A DNA stretch of 43,880 nucleotides, taken from NCBI RefSeq assembly GCF_900168205.1, contig NZ_FUZE01000028.1:1-43880 (forward strand). Reading direction: 5' to 3'. The position numbers were made by a program, and so were the translations under genes. The notes under the pieces are model-generated. The model saw only the letters and a list, made by a program, of their open reading frames with translations. It was not told the DNA's origin and made no database searches. The DNA is from Chryseobacterium balustinum (GTDB taxonomy: Bacteria > Bacteroidota > Bacteroidia > Flavobacteriales > Weeksellaceae). This document shows positions 7,899-17,393 of this stretch, piece after piece. The number at the start of each line of letters is the position of its first letter. Within the stretch, counting starts at the first letter, position 1.

Positions 7899-8663
7899 AT
7901 GAATAACAAAACAAAAATTGCCCTTGTAACAGGCGGAAGTAGAGGTTTAGGTAAAAATTCAGCTTTAAAAATTGCAGAAAAAGGATTGGATGTAATTATT
8001 ACTTATAATTCCAATAAAGAAGAAGCGGATAAAACCGTAGCAGAAATTCAGGCTTTAGGAAGAAAAGCGATAGCTTGTCAGCTGAATACAAAAGATGTGA
8101 GATCGTTCGATGAATTTGTTAAAAAAGTAGGCGACCATTTAGAGGAAAACACAGGAAGCAGAAATATTGATTTCCTGATCAATAATGCTGGAACGGCTTT
8201 ATATTCACCGATTGCAGATGTTACAGAAGAGCAGTTGGATGATATGGTAAATATTCATTTTAAAGGAGTTTTTTTCCTTACTCAGAAATTTTTACCATTT
8301 ATGAATGATAACGGTGGAATTATCAATCTTTCTTCAGGTTTGGCGAGATTTGCAATGCCTGGTTCGTCGGTTTACGGTTCTATGAAAGCGGCAGTTGACC
8401 AATTAAGTAAATACATGGCGAAAGAATTAGGCGCAAGAAAAATTAAAGTAAATGCTGTTGCACCAGGAGCAATTGAAACCGATTTTGGTGGAGGAAGAAC
8501 AAGAGATGATGAACATGTAAATGCTATGGTTGCCGGAAATACCGCTTTAGGCAGAGCTGGTTTACCGGATGATATTGGTGGAGTAGTAGCATTTTTATGT
8601 ACCGACGATGCAGGCTGGATTACCGCACAAAGAATTGAAGTTTCTGGCGGAATGTTCTTTTAA
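7899..8663 (+). CDS. Short-chain dehydrogenase/reductase (SDR)
   Basis: A 254-residue classical SDR oxidoreductase. The cofactor loop is TGGSRGLG (residues 11-18), NNAG is at 95-98, and the catalytic set is S145/S146, Y159 and K163 (YGSMK). Arg at position 15 of the glycine loop favours NADP(H), an inference from the family. The substrate is unknown. The upstream AraC gene probably regulates it. An imperfect -7 box (CAACTTTG, 7872-7879) in the 84-bp gap suggests it also has its own promoter. A hairpin terminator follows. Confidence 0.9.
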   Translation: MNNKTKIALVTGGSRGLGKNSALKIAEKGLDVIITYNSNKEEADKTVAEIQALGRKAIACQLNTKDVRSFDEFVKKVGDHLEENTGSRNIDFLINNAGTALYSPIADVTEEQLDDMVNIHFKGVFFLTQKFLPFMNDNGGIINLSSGLARFAMPGSSVYGSMKAAVDQLSKYMAKELGARKIKVNAVAPGAIETDFGGGRTRDDEHVNAMVAGNTALGRAGLPDDIGGVVAFLCTDDAGWITAQRIEVSGGMFF

Positions 8664-8670
8664 AATAATA

Positions 8671-8698
8671 AGGGAGTGGGCAATGTCTGCTCCTTTTT
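8671..8698 (+). terminator. Probable intrinsic terminator after the SDR gene
   Basis: GGAGTGG pairs with CTGCTCC (one G-T wobble), followed by five Ts, 8 bp past the stop. Confidence 0.65.
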
Positions 8699-8743
8699 GC
8701 TATCTTTAATAGATGAAATTACATTAGATTCAGCGATAATTTT

Positions 8744-10213
8744 ATGATGATTAAAGAGTTTTTAGACCAGTTTCCCTATATTTTAGTAGGTATTGAAATT
8801 TTATATTTTGCAGGTGTACTTTTTCTTGCCGCTAAAATTATTATAGATACGAAAACCACGAGCAAAACGCTGGCTTATCTTATGTTGATTGTTTTCCTGC
8901 CTTTTGTAGGGATTATTATTTACTTTGTATTTGGCGTAAATTATCGAAAGAATAAATTTTACACCTTTAAAGTTGAAGGTAATGAAGAGGTTTTTCAGAG
9001 GATTTTAAAGTTTGTTAAAGAAACTCATTATACAACATTAAACAGTCGGAAAGATGAGTTGGACTATTTTATAACTACCATAAATTTTCTTTATCATTCA
9101 GGATACTCTCCTTTAACACAGGAAAATGAAGTAGAAGTATTGGTAAATGGAGAAGAGAAATTTTCTAAAGTTTTTGAAGTCGTTCAAAAAGCAAAACATC
9201 ATATCCATTTAGAATATTATATTTATGACAACGATGATATTGGAAATAAACTGGCTGATCTTTTGGTGTTAAAAGCAAAGGAAGGAGTGGTAGTTCGTTT
9301 TCTGTATGATGATATGGGGAGCGGGAAAATAGGCAAAAAGCTCTTGAACAGATTAAAGGAAGCAGGCGTTGAAGTCTCTCCGGTGAATAAAATTACTTTT
9401 AGAATTTTTGCGAATAGAGTAAATTATCGAGATCACAGAAAAATTATTATTGTAGACGGAAAAGAAGTTTTTACGGGTGGTATTAATGTTTCGGATAAAT
9501 ATATCAATCCTAATCCTAAACAATATTGGCGAGATATTCATTTATATATTAAAGGGAATAGCGCTTTTTATTTTCAGTTTTTATTTTTAAGTAACTGGAC
9601 TTTTGCTACTGAAAAAATTCCCCAAATATCCCAAGAGTATTTCACCTACGAGAACCTTGATTCTGGAAATAAAATAGTACAGGTTGCAGCGAGCGGACCC
9701 GATACAAAACCTTCTATTATGCTGAGTACAACCTCGGCCATTCTTTCTGCTAAAGAAAAAGTATATATTGTGACGCCTTATTTTATTCCGGTGGAAACCG
9801 TTTTGAATGCTATCAAGCAAGCAGCTCTTTCTGGTTTGGATGTGAGACTGATGGTTCCAAAATCGGGAGATTCTTTAATTGTAAATGCAGCAGCTTACTC
9901 TTATTATGAAGAATTGTTAGAAAATAATGTGCGTATTTTCTTTTACAAAAAAGGGTTTATTCATGCTAAAACAATGGTGATCGATGATAATTTCTCTTGT
10001 GTAGGAACGGCAAATATGGATGTTCGGAGTCAGGAGCTTAATTTTGAAGTAAATACGCTCGTGTTCGATAAAGAGGTTAATCAGAAACTACAAAATGTAT
10101 TTCTCAGTGATATTGATGATTGCGACGAAATTATAGTAAGTGAATGGAAAAAACGACCAAAGCATAAAGTTTTCTTTGAACATTTAGCGAGATTGCTTTC
10201 TCCACTCATCTGA
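8744..10213 (+). CDS. cls: Cardiolipin synthase (phospholipase D family)
   Basis: A 489-residue membrane enzyme that joins two phosphatidylglycerol molecules into cardiolipin and glycerol. Two N-terminal membrane segments (about 10-33 and 43-64) precede two phospholipase D HKD motifs: H231-x-K233-x4-D238 and H407-x-K409-x4-D414. Length and order match bacterial ClsA-type enzymes. Two ATG codons stand side by side at 8744 and 8747, and either may start translation. An imperfect -7 box TATCTTTA lies at 8701-8708. The gene ends only 7 bp from the convergent aminotransferase, with no terminator between them. Confidence 0.93.
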   Translation: MMIKEFLDQFPYILVGIEILYFAGVLFLAAKIIIDTKTTSKTLAYLMLIVFLPFVGIIIYFVFGVNYRKNKFYTFKVEGNEEVFQRILKFVKETHYTTLNSRKDELDYFITTINFLYHSGYSPLTQENEVEVLVNGEEKFSKVFEVVQKAKHHIHLEYYIYDNDDIGNKLADLLVLKAKEGVVVRFLYDDMGSGKIGKKLLNRLKEAGVEVSPVNKITFRIFANRVNYRDHRKIIIVDGKEVFTGGINVSDKYINPNPKQYWRDIHLYIKGNSAFYFQFLFLSNWTFATEKIPQISQEYFTYENLDSGNKIVQVAASGPDTKPSIMLSTTSAILSAKEKVYIVTPYFIPVETVLNAIKQAALSGLDVRLMVPKSGDSLIVNAAAYSYYEELLENNVRIFFYKKGFIHAKTMVIDDNFSCVGTANMDVRSQELNFEVNTLVFDKEVNQKLQNVFLSDIDDCDEIIVSEWKKRPKHKVFFEHLARLLSPLI

Positions 10214-10220
10214 TTTAAAA

Positions 10221-11369
10221 TTAAATTTTAGCTAAATTTTCAATCGCTCTTTCTAAAGTTTCATTCTTCTTTGCAAAACACAATCTGATCACATTTTCAT
10301 TCAGTTTATCTTTATAAAAAGCCGAAAACGGAATACTTGCCACTTTGTGATTAATCGTTAATTCTGTTGCGAAATCAAAATCATTTTTATCTGAATTTTT
10401 ATCGTATTTCAAAGCCTGAAAATAGGTTCCTTCACAATCAAGAAGTTCAAATGAAGTTTGGGCCAAACCTTGTCTTAAAAAATCTCTTTTCTTCTGAAAA
10501 AACTGATTCAATTGATTGTAATGCTCGTCATTTTTCATGTATTCTGCCAAAGCCATTTGAAGTGGAGTATTGACGCAAAAAACATTAAATTGATGCACTT
10601 TTCTGAATTCATCAGTCAGATCTTTCGGTGCGGCACAATATCCAATTTTCCAACCGGTAATGTGGAATAATTTCCCGAAAGAGGCTACCAAAATACTTCT
10701 TTCTTTGAGCTCAGGATATTTACAAATGCTTAAATGTTGGTTTCCGTCAAAGACAATGTTTTCGTAGACTTCATCGCTTAAGATTAAAATATTGGTGTCT
10801 TTTACTATTTTAATTAATTCCTGAATGTCATTTTCTTTTAAAATCTTTCCGGATGGATTGTTCGGGTTGTTCAGAATAATCATTTTTGTTTTTTCTGAAA
10901 TCAAATTTCTTACAACATTCCAATCGATTTCATAATCTGGAGCTTTCATTTGAAAACGTTTTACAATTCCACCAAAAAGCTCTACGGTTGGTTCGTAACA
11001 ATCATAAGCGGGTTCAAAAATAATCACTTCATCATCCTTCTGTACGAAAGTGGCAATTGCTGTGAAGATCGCTTGAGTTCCGCCTGCTGTAATGGTAATT
11101 TCAGTTTCAGGATGATAAACTGCTTGATTGCTGTTTTCAATTTTTCTTGCAATTTCCTCCTTTAAGCCCATAATTCCACCTAAAGGAGCATATTGATTGA
11201 ATCCTTTTTTGATGAAATCATTTGCTAAATTCAGTAATTCAGAATCAGTTTCAAAATCCGGAAATCCCTGTGAAAGATTGATTGCCTGATGTTGATTGGC
11301 GAGTTGAGACATTTGGGTGAATATGGTGGTTCCCACATTGGGAAGTTTCGAAGAAGGAAGTTGTATCAT
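10221..11369 (-). CDS. PLP-dependent aminotransferase (class I/II, methionine/KAT-like)
   Basis: A 382-residue fold-type I aminotransferase. The pyridoxal-phosphate lysine is K233 in SFGKLFHITGWKIGY. The substrate-binding NNPNNPSG stretch (167-174) and the SDEVYE motif are present, and the N-terminal signature INLSQGFPDF is that of the kynurenine/methionine aminotransferase (YbdL-like) group. Methionine salvage or glutamine transaminase activity is therefore likely, but substrate choice cannot be read from sequence. It is convergent with cls and divergent from parE. Confidence 0.88.
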   Translation of the reverse strand: MIQLPSSKLPNVGTTIFTQMSQLANQHQAINLSQGFPDFETDSELLNLANDFIKKGFNQYAPLGGIMGLKEEIARKIENSNQAVYHPETEITITAGGTQAIFTAIATFVQKDDEVIIFEPAYDCYEPTVELFGGIVKRFQMKAPDYEIDWNVVRNLISEKTKMIILNNPNNPSGKILKENDIQELIKIVKDTNILILSDEVYENIVFDGNQHLSICKYPELKERSILVASFGKLFHITGWKIGYCAAPKDLTDEFRKVHQFNVFCVNTPLQMALAEYMKNDEHYNQLNQFFQKKRDFLRQGLAQTSFELLDCEGTYFQALKYDKNSDKNDFDFATELTINHKVASIPFSAFYKDKLNENVIRLCFAKKNETLERAIENLAKI

Positions 11370-11514
11370 TTAAAATTCTTTATGAATCTAAATTAAAGTA
11401 AATTTTCAAATATTCAGATTAAATGAGTAAAAATGTGTAGCTCAATTTTTAAACTTTAGTAAAAAATAATAATAAATAGAAACTTAAAAATTCGGATATT
11501 TTTCGGCGTTTTTG

Positions 11515-11522
11515 TACTTTTG
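11515..11522 (+). promoter_or_regulatory. -7 box TACTTTTG of the parE operon
   Basis: An exact TAnnTTTG match, 20 bp before the parE ATG. It is the only good promoter found for the parE to rhomboid gene run. Confidence 0.6.
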
Positions 11523-11542
11523 TATGTTTGCTGAAATAATAT

Positions 11543-13426
11543 ATGTCACAAGAAATACAACCTATCTATTCTGAAGATAATATCAGAACCCTCGATTGGC
11601 AGGAACACATCCGTTTGCGTCCCGGTATGTATATCGGAAAGCTGGGCGATGGCTCGTCTGCTGATGATGGTATTTATATTTTACTGAAAGAAATTCTGGA
11701 TAACTCAATTGATGAATTCAGGATGAAATCGGGTAAAAGAATTGAAATAAAAGTAGATGACGGAAAAGTAATGATTCGAGATTTCGGTCGTGGAATTCCT
11801 TTAGGAAAAGTCGTTGATGCTGTTTCAAAAATGAATACAGGTGGTAAATATGATAGCAAAGCTTTTAAGAAATCTGTTGGTTTAAATGGTGTCGGTACAA
11901 AAGCGGTGAATGCACTTTCAGATTATTTTCGAGTGCGTTCTTTCAGAGAAGGGAAAATGAAAGTTGCCGAATTTTCTCGTGGAATTATCACTGAAGAATA
12001 CGACGAAAAGGATACTTCAGACCGAAACGGGACTGAGATTTTATTTACACCAGACTCCGAAATTTTCTTACATTATAAATACAGAAAAGAGTATATCGAA
12101 AGAATGCTCCGCAATTATGCGTATCTGAATCCGGGATTAAAAATTATTTTCAACGGCGAAACGTTCTATTCCGAAAACGGATTAAAAGATTTGTTGGAAG
12201 AAGAGTTGGAAAGCGATGTATTATACCCGATTATTCATTTGAAAGACAATGATATTGAAGTTGCGATTACGCATACCGATAAGTCGCAGACAGAAACCTA
12301 TTTTTCATTCGTAAACGGACAAAATACAACGCAGGGTGGAACGCATTTGAATGCTTTCCGTGAAGCATATGTAAAAACGATTAGAGAATTTTTTAATAAA
12401 AGCTTTGATGCTTCTGATGTGCGAAAATCTATCGTTGCGGCGATTTCAATCAACGTTGAAGAACCGGTTTTTGAATCTCAGACAAAAACAAAATTAGGTT
12501 CGAATGATATAGGGCCAAACGGTCCTACTGTGCGTACTTTTATCATTGATTTCTTAAAAAATAAATTAGATAATTTTTTACATAAAAATTCTGAGATTGC
12601 AGAAGCGATTCAGAGAAAAATTTTAATTTCCGAAAGAGAAAGAAAAGAACTTTCGGGAATTCAAAAGCTGGCAAGAGAAAGAGCAAAAAAAGTTTCTCTT
12701 CACAATAAAAAACTTCGTGACTGCAGACAGCATTACAATGACCAAAAAGCTGAAAGAAAGGCAGAAACGCAGATTTTTATTACCGAGGGAGATTCTGCAT
12801 CAGGATCAATTACAAAATCAAGAGATGTCGACACGCAAGCTGTATTTTCATTAAAAGGTAAACCATTAAACTGCTATGGCTTAACGAAGAAAGTAGTGTA
12901 CGAAAATGAAGAATTCAACTTGCTACAAGCTGCTCTAAATATTGAAGAAAGTCTTGAGGATTTAAGATATAATCAGGTGATTATTGCAACCGATGCCGAT
13001 GTCGACGGTATGCACATCAGACTTTTGATGATTACATTTTTCCTTCAGTTTTTCCCGGATGTGATTAAAAACGGACATTTATTTATTCTTCAGACTCCTT
13101 TATTTAGAGTAAGAAATAAAAAAGAGACGAGATATTGTTATTCTGAACAGGAAAGGGTAAAAGCTTTGAATGAATTAGGCAAAAATCCTGAAATTACCCG
13201 ATTTAAAGGTTTGGGAGAAATTTCACCTGACGAATTCAAACATTTTATTGGGAAAGACATTCGTCTGGAACCGGTAGTAATTGGGAAAGATCAAACGATT
13301 GAGCAAATTCTAGAGTTTTACATGGGGAAAAATACACCTGATCGACAAGTATTCATTCTTGAAAATTTGGTTGTTGAAGATCAGGATATTAACAAAAAAG
13401 AGATTTTGGATGAAGCAGGGGGTTAA
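11543..13426 (+). CDS. parE: DNA topoisomerase IV subunit B
   Basis: The 627-residue ATPase subunit of a type IIA topoisomerase that unlinks daughter chromosomes. GHKL ATPase motifs: E50/N54/D57 (ILDNSIDE), DFGRGIPLG (80-88) and GLNGVGTK (113-120). The QTKTKLGS switch loop is at 313-320. The TOPRIM domain has ITEGDSASG (413-421) and the metal-binding D484-A-D486-V-D488. Length fits ParE rather than the longer GyrB type. It is the first gene of an operon with a small membrane protein and parC. Confidence 0.93.
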   Translation: MSQEIQPIYSEDNIRTLDWQEHIRLRPGMYIGKLGDGSSADDGIYILLKEILDNSIDEFRMKSGKRIEIKVDDGKVMIRDFGRGIPLGKVVDAVSKMNTGGKYDSKAFKKSVGLNGVGTKAVNALSDYFRVRSFREGKMKVAEFSRGIITEEYDEKDTSDRNGTEILFTPDSEIFLHYKYRKEYIERMLRNYAYLNPGLKIIFNGETFYSENGLKDLLEEELESDVLYPIIHLKDNDIEVAITHTDKSQTETYFSFVNGQNTTQGGTHLNAFREAYVKTIREFFNKSFDASDVRKSIVAAISINVEEPVFESQTKTKLGSNDIGPNGPTVRTFIIDFLKNKLDNFLHKNSEIAEAIQRKILISERERKELSGIQKLARERAKKVSLHNKKLRDCRQHYNDQKAERKAETQIFITEGDSASGSITKSRDVDTQAVFSLKGKPLNCYGLTKKVVYENEEFNLLQAALNIEESLEDLRYNQVIIATDADVDGMHIRLLMITFFLQFFPDVIKNGHLFILQTPLFRVRNKKETRYCYSEQERVKALNELGKNPEITRFKGLGEISPDEFKHFIGKDIRLEPVVIGKDQTIEQILEFYMGKNTPDRQVFILENLVVEDQDINKKEILDEAGG

Positions 13427-13466
13427 TAAATATAAAAATTAATATCCTGTACAAAACTAAAATAAT

Positions 13467-13952
13467 ATGTTAAGGCTAAGTAATAAGAAAAAAACGCCTT
13501 TGTATCGTTTTTTCAACACCATATTGTTGATGATACTATCAGGCGGATGCATCAGTTTTATTGTAGATAAAATAAGGTTTAATATTTTAGATGAAAAAAG
13601 TTATTTTTTAATTATTATTCCTGTTATATTATTGCTTATCATTTATTTACATGGAAGGCAGATTTTTGAATATGACAGCGAAGGGGAAGCAATTCATTTT
13701 AGAAATAGAAATATTATCCCCTTTTTAAATAAACCTCAGAGTGATGAATTTCCAAAATATAAACTGGTAAAATTTGATGTGTTTTCTGTTTTGTTTTTCA
13801 AAAGACTTTACATAACCATTTCAAGCAAAAACTCTGGTACAACAACTTTAAAATATGAAATTTCATATTTAACGAGAAAAGAAGTCAACGATTTAAAGAC
13901 ATCTCTCAATAAAATAATTAGAGCTAATAAAGAGAAAAGACATCAAGAATAA
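13467..13952 (+). CDS. Unknown small membrane protein between parE and parC
   Basis: I do not recognise this 161-residue protein. A basic N-terminus (NKKKTPLYR) leads into two hydrophobic segments (about 15-34 and 46-62) with a short loop, then a ~95-residue soluble, probably cytoplasmic, domain rich in alternating strands and ending in a charged helix. That layout resembles small bacterial membrane proteins with a PH-like domain; this is a guess from pattern only. It starts 40 bp after parE and ends 3 bp before the parC ATG, so it must be co-transcribed with them. A direct role in topoisomerase function is not implied by anything seen. Confidence 0.75.
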   Translation: MLRLSNKKKTPLYRFFNTILLMILSGGCISFIVDKIRFNILDEKSYFLIIIPVILLLIIYLHGRQIFEYDSEGEAIHFRNRNIIPFLNKPQSDEFPKYKLVKFDVFSVLFFKRLYITISSKNSGTTTLKYEISYLTRKEVNDLKTSLNKIIRANKEKRHQE

Positions 13953-13955
13953 GGA

Positions 13956-16532
13956 ATGATAGAAGACAACTCTCACGAAGGCGAAAGCTTAAAAAAAGTT
14001 TCAGGACTGTATAAAGACTGGTTTCTGGATTATGCATCTTATGTAATTTTAGATAGAGCCATTCCGTCTGTTTATGATGGTTTCAAGCCTGTGCAGCGTA
14101 GAATTATGCATTCTATGCGAGAATTAGAAGATGGGCGTTACAATAAAGTGGCAAATATCGTAGGAAACACGATGAAATATCACCCTCATGGTGACGCATC
14201 AATTACCGATGCAATGGTGGGAATTGGGCAGAGAGAATTGCTGATTGATACTCAAGGAAACTGGGGAAACATTTATACAGGAGATTCTGCAGCAGCAGCA
14301 AGATATATTGAAGCAAGATTAACCCCTTTTGCTTTGGAAGTCGTCTTTAATCCTAAAACTACAGAATGGTCTAAATCCTATGATGGGAGAAATAATGAAC
14401 CTGTAGATTTACCGGTAAAATTCCCGTTGCTTTTGGCACAAGGGGTTGAAGGAATCGGGGTGGGACTTTCCACTAAAATTCTTCCGCATAATTTTAACGA
14501 ACTGATTTCTGCCTCAGTTGCTTATTTAAAAGGAAAGAGTTTTCAAGTTTTTCCTGATTTTCTTACAGCAGGATTTCTTGATGTTTCAGAGTATAACGAT
14601 GGCCACAGAGGAGGAAAAGTAAGAGCAAGAGCCAAAATTTCTCAGGTTGATAAACATACGTTGATGATCTCTGAGCTTCCTTTTTCTAAAACAACAACAG
14701 ATTTGATTGATTCTGTTTTAAAAGCGAATGAAAAAGGGAAGATTAAAATCAAAAAAATTGAAGATAATACTTCAGATAAAGTAGAGATTCTAATTTATCT
14801 TCACAACGAAGTTTCGCCAGATAAAACAATTGATGCTTTATATGCATTTACCGACTGTCAGGTAACAATTTCGCCAAATGCCTGTGTTATTGTTGGTGAC
14901 AAACCGATGTTCCTGGATGTTTCTACTATTCTTAAAATGAATACCGACCATACAGTTTCTTTGTTGAAGAAAGAACTGGAAATCGAGCTTCATGAGTTAC
15001 AGGAAAGTTGGCATTTTTCATCTTTGGAAAGAATCTTCATCGAAAACAGAATTTACCACGACATTGAAGAGGTGAAAAGCTGGGAGGAGGTTCTGAAAAC
15101 AATTGATATTGGTTTAAAACCTCATACGACACATCTTTTAAGAGAGGTTACCGAAGAAGATATTTTAAGGCTGACTGAAATTAGAATTAAAAGAATTTCA
15201 AGATTCGATTTAGATAAATTTAAAGAAAATATAGCTTCATTAGAAGGGAAAATAGAGCAAGTAAGGTTCCACTTGGCCAACCTTATTGCCTATGCGATTG
15301 ATTATTATCAAAATATTCAGAAAAAATACGGAAAAAACAGAGAAAGAAAAACAGAATTAAGAATTTTTGATACCATTGATGCTACAAAAGTGGCTGTTGC
15401 GAATGAAAAATTCTATGCTAATTTTGAGGAAGGCTTTATTGGGACTTCTCTGAAAAAAGACCAATATTTATTTGACTGTTCAGATATTGATGATATTATC
15501 ACATTCAGAAAAGACGGAAGCATGAAAGTCGTAAAAGTGGAAGCTAAAACTTTCATTGGAAAAGACATTCAACATGTGGCTATCTGGAAAAAGAATGATA
15601 AACGAACGGTTTACAACATGATTTATCGTGAGGGCAGAGACGGACCTTATTATATGAAACGTTTTTCGGTAACTGCGGTTACAAGAAATACAGATTATGC
15701 TTTAGGTTCAGATAAAAGAGGCTCAGAAATGCTGTATTTTTCGGCAAATCCAAATGGTGAAGCTGAGGTTGTAAGTGTTTTATTAAAGCCAAACCCGAGA
15801 ATCAGAAAAAATAAAATGGAAATCGATTTCTCTGAACTGGCTATCAAAGGAAGAGATTCAAAAGGAAATCTGGTTACCAAATATTCTGTAAAGAAAGTCG
15901 ACCTGAAAGAAGAAGGCGTTTCTACTTTAGCACCAAGAAAAATATGGTTTGATGATACCGTAAGAAGGCTTAATGCTGATGTAAGAGGAACTTTGCTGGG
16001 AAATTTTAAAGGAGACGATAAAATCTTAATCATTAATGCTCAAGGAGAAGCTAAATTGGTGAGTTTTGATCTTGGAAACCGTTTTGACGACGAATACATT
16101 ATTCTAGAAAAATGGAGACCCAATCAGCCTATTACCTGTATTTATTACGATGGAGAAAAGGATATGTATTTCATCAAAAGATTCTTGTTGGAAAACAATA
16201 CCAATCTGCAAACCTTTATGCCATCGGAACATCCAAAATCATTTATTGAAAGGATTATAGTTTCTAACAATTCTACAGCAGAAATTATTTTTGCAAAAGA
16301 TAAAGGGAAAGAACGCGAACCCGAAACCGTAAATATTGACGAATTTATTGCCGTAAAAGGAATTAAAGCCATCGGAAATCAGTTTACAAAATTCAAAGTT
16401 AAAAACATTAATATCACTATTCCTGAACCAGAAGAAGAAGAGCCGGAAATATACGAAGAACCAGATTTCACCGCTTCAAATGACGATGGAACAATTGGCG
16501 ACTTGTTTGGAAGTGCTGATAACGAAAAATAG
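13956..16532 (+). CDS. parC: DNA topoisomerase IV subunit A
   Basis: The 858-residue DNA-cleaving subunit of topoisomerase IV. The catalytic tyrosine is Y117 in AAARYIEARLT. The quinolone-contact helix is HPHGDASITDA (76-86): the position of the E. coli GyrA Ser83/ParC Ser80 is Ala81 here, and the acidic partner is D85. A C-terminal beta-pinwheel region follows and the last ~35 residues form an acidic tail rich in Glu/Asp. Adjacent parE makes the ParC assignment more likely than GyrA. The rhomboid gene starts 5 bp downstream. Confidence 0.92.
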   Translation: MIEDNSHEGESLKKVSGLYKDWFLDYASYVILDRAIPSVYDGFKPVQRRIMHSMRELEDGRYNKVANIVGNTMKYHPHGDASITDAMVGIGQRELLIDTQGNWGNIYTGDSAAAARYIEARLTPFALEVVFNPKTTEWSKSYDGRNNEPVDLPVKFPLLLAQGVEGIGVGLSTKILPHNFNELISASVAYLKGKSFQVFPDFLTAGFLDVSEYNDGHRGGKVRARAKISQVDKHTLMISELPFSKTTTDLIDSVLKANEKGKIKIKKIEDNTSDKVEILIYLHNEVSPDKTIDALYAFTDCQVTISPNACVIVGDKPMFLDVSTILKMNTDHTVSLLKKELEIELHELQESWHFSSLERIFIENRIYHDIEEVKSWEEVLKTIDIGLKPHTTHLLREVTEEDILRLTEIRIKRISRFDLDKFKENIASLEGKIEQVRFHLANLIAYAIDYYQNIQKKYGKNRERKTELRIFDTIDATKVAVANEKFYANFEEGFIGTSLKKDQYLFDCSDIDDIITFRKDGSMKVVKVEAKTFIGKDIQHVAIWKKNDKRTVYNMIYREGRDGPYYMKRFSVTAVTRNTDYALGSDKRGSEMLYFSANPNGEAEVVSVLLKPNPRIRKNKMEIDFSELAIKGRDSKGNLVTKYSVKKVDLKEEGVSTLAPRKIWFDDTVRRLNADVRGTLLGNFKGDDKILIINAQGEAKLVSFDLGNRFDDEYIILEKWRPNQPITCIYYDGEKDMYFIKRFLLENNTNLQTFMPSEHPKSFIERIIVSNNSTAEIIFAKDKGKEREPETVNIDEFIAVKGIKAIGNQFTKFKVKNINITIPEPEEEEPEIYEEPDFTASNDDGTIGDLFGSADNEK

Positions 16533-16537
16533 AAAAT

Positions 16538-17191
16538 ATGAATATCATAATATTAATTATTGCAATCACTGCAATTATCAGTTTTATCGCATTTAATAAT
16601 AAAGAGATATTTGAAAAATATAAATTCAATGTTGGAGCGATTCTGCATCGAAAAGAATATGTAAGAGTACTTTCTGCCGGATTTCTGCATGCAGATATAA
16701 TGCATTTATTATTTAATATGATGACGTTATATTTCTTCGGTCCGGTGATTTTAGAAGGATTCGGAAATATAGGATTTCTTATTATTTATTTTGGATCTAT
16801 TCTTTTAGGAAATATTTTTTCATTATTTATTTATCAAAAACAGCCGTGGTATTCAGCAATTGGAGCGAGTGGCGGGGTTTCAGGGATTTTGTTTGCCGCG
16901 ATTGCAATGATGCCCAATATCGGAATTTACTTCTTTTTCATACCCATTCCAATTCCAGGTTTTATCTTTGGATTATTGTATTTCAGTTATTCTGTTTATA
17001 TGATGCTTAATCCTAAACAATGGGATAATTTGGGGCATGCAGCACATTTAGGAGGTGCTTTTTTTGGACTTGTTTATGCGGTGATTATCCAACCTCAAAG
17101 TGCAATTGAACATTCTCTGTTTATTGGTATCATGTCTCTTCCACTGATTTATCTGGCGTACGAAATATTTATCAGAAAAAGGATTAGTTAG
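16538..17191 (+). CDS. Rhomboid-family intramembrane serine protease
   Basis: A 217-residue polytopic protein with about six membrane helices. Rhomboid residues are present: H56-x3-N60 (HLLFN) in helix 2, nucleophile S111 in GASGG (109-113), and the catalytic histidine H170 in GHAAHLGG. The enzyme cleaves single-pass membrane proteins within the bilayer; no substrate can be named. It starts 5 bp after parC, so it is the last gene of that operon, and a clean terminator follows. Confidence 0.92.
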   Translation: MNIIILIIAITAIISFIAFNNKEIFEKYKFNVGAILHRKEYVRVLSAGFLHADIMHLLFNMMTLYFFGPVILEGFGNIGFLIIYFGSILLGNIFSLFIYQKQPWYSAIGASGGVSGILFAAIAMMPNIGIYFFFIPIPIPGFIFGLLYFSYSVYMMLNPKQWDNLGHAAHLGGAFFGLVYAVIIQPQSAIEHSLFIGIMSLPLIYLAYEIFIRKRIS

Positions 17192-17213
17192 AGATTTCTA
17201 AATTCTTAAACAT

Positions 17214-17249
17214 AAAACCAATGGATATTTTCATTGGTTTTGTTTTTTT
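17214..17249 (+). terminator. Intrinsic terminator of the parE-rhomboid operon
   Basis: A perfect 10-bp stem AAAACCAATG (17214-17223) with 17232-17241, 8-nt loop, then a T-rich tract ending in seven Ts. Confidence 0.88.
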
Positions 17250-17340
17250 GTCGAAATATTGATGTATGAATATTTCTACTATCGGCTAAAATTGTCTTGT
17301 GATCATTAGGGGGTATCTGAGAATTTTGTGATTGAACTAA

Positions 17341-17384
17341 AAATCCGCCTTCACAATTGTGAGACGGATTTCAAATATTTTTTT
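17341..17384. terminator. Probable terminator at the end of the pectate lyase gene
   Basis: AAATCCG (17341-17347) pairs with CGGATTT (17365-17371), with an inner TCACA/TGTGA dyad. T-rich sequence occurs on both sides, so it may work on the minus strand (pectate lyase, stop 23 bp away) and as a second stop for the plus strand. Confidence 0.7.
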
Positions 17385-17393
17385 AATTACTTA

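Noticed and set aside
15695..16033. 112-codon open frame antisense to parC
   Set aside because: A shadow of the parC frame without start signals or recognisable features.
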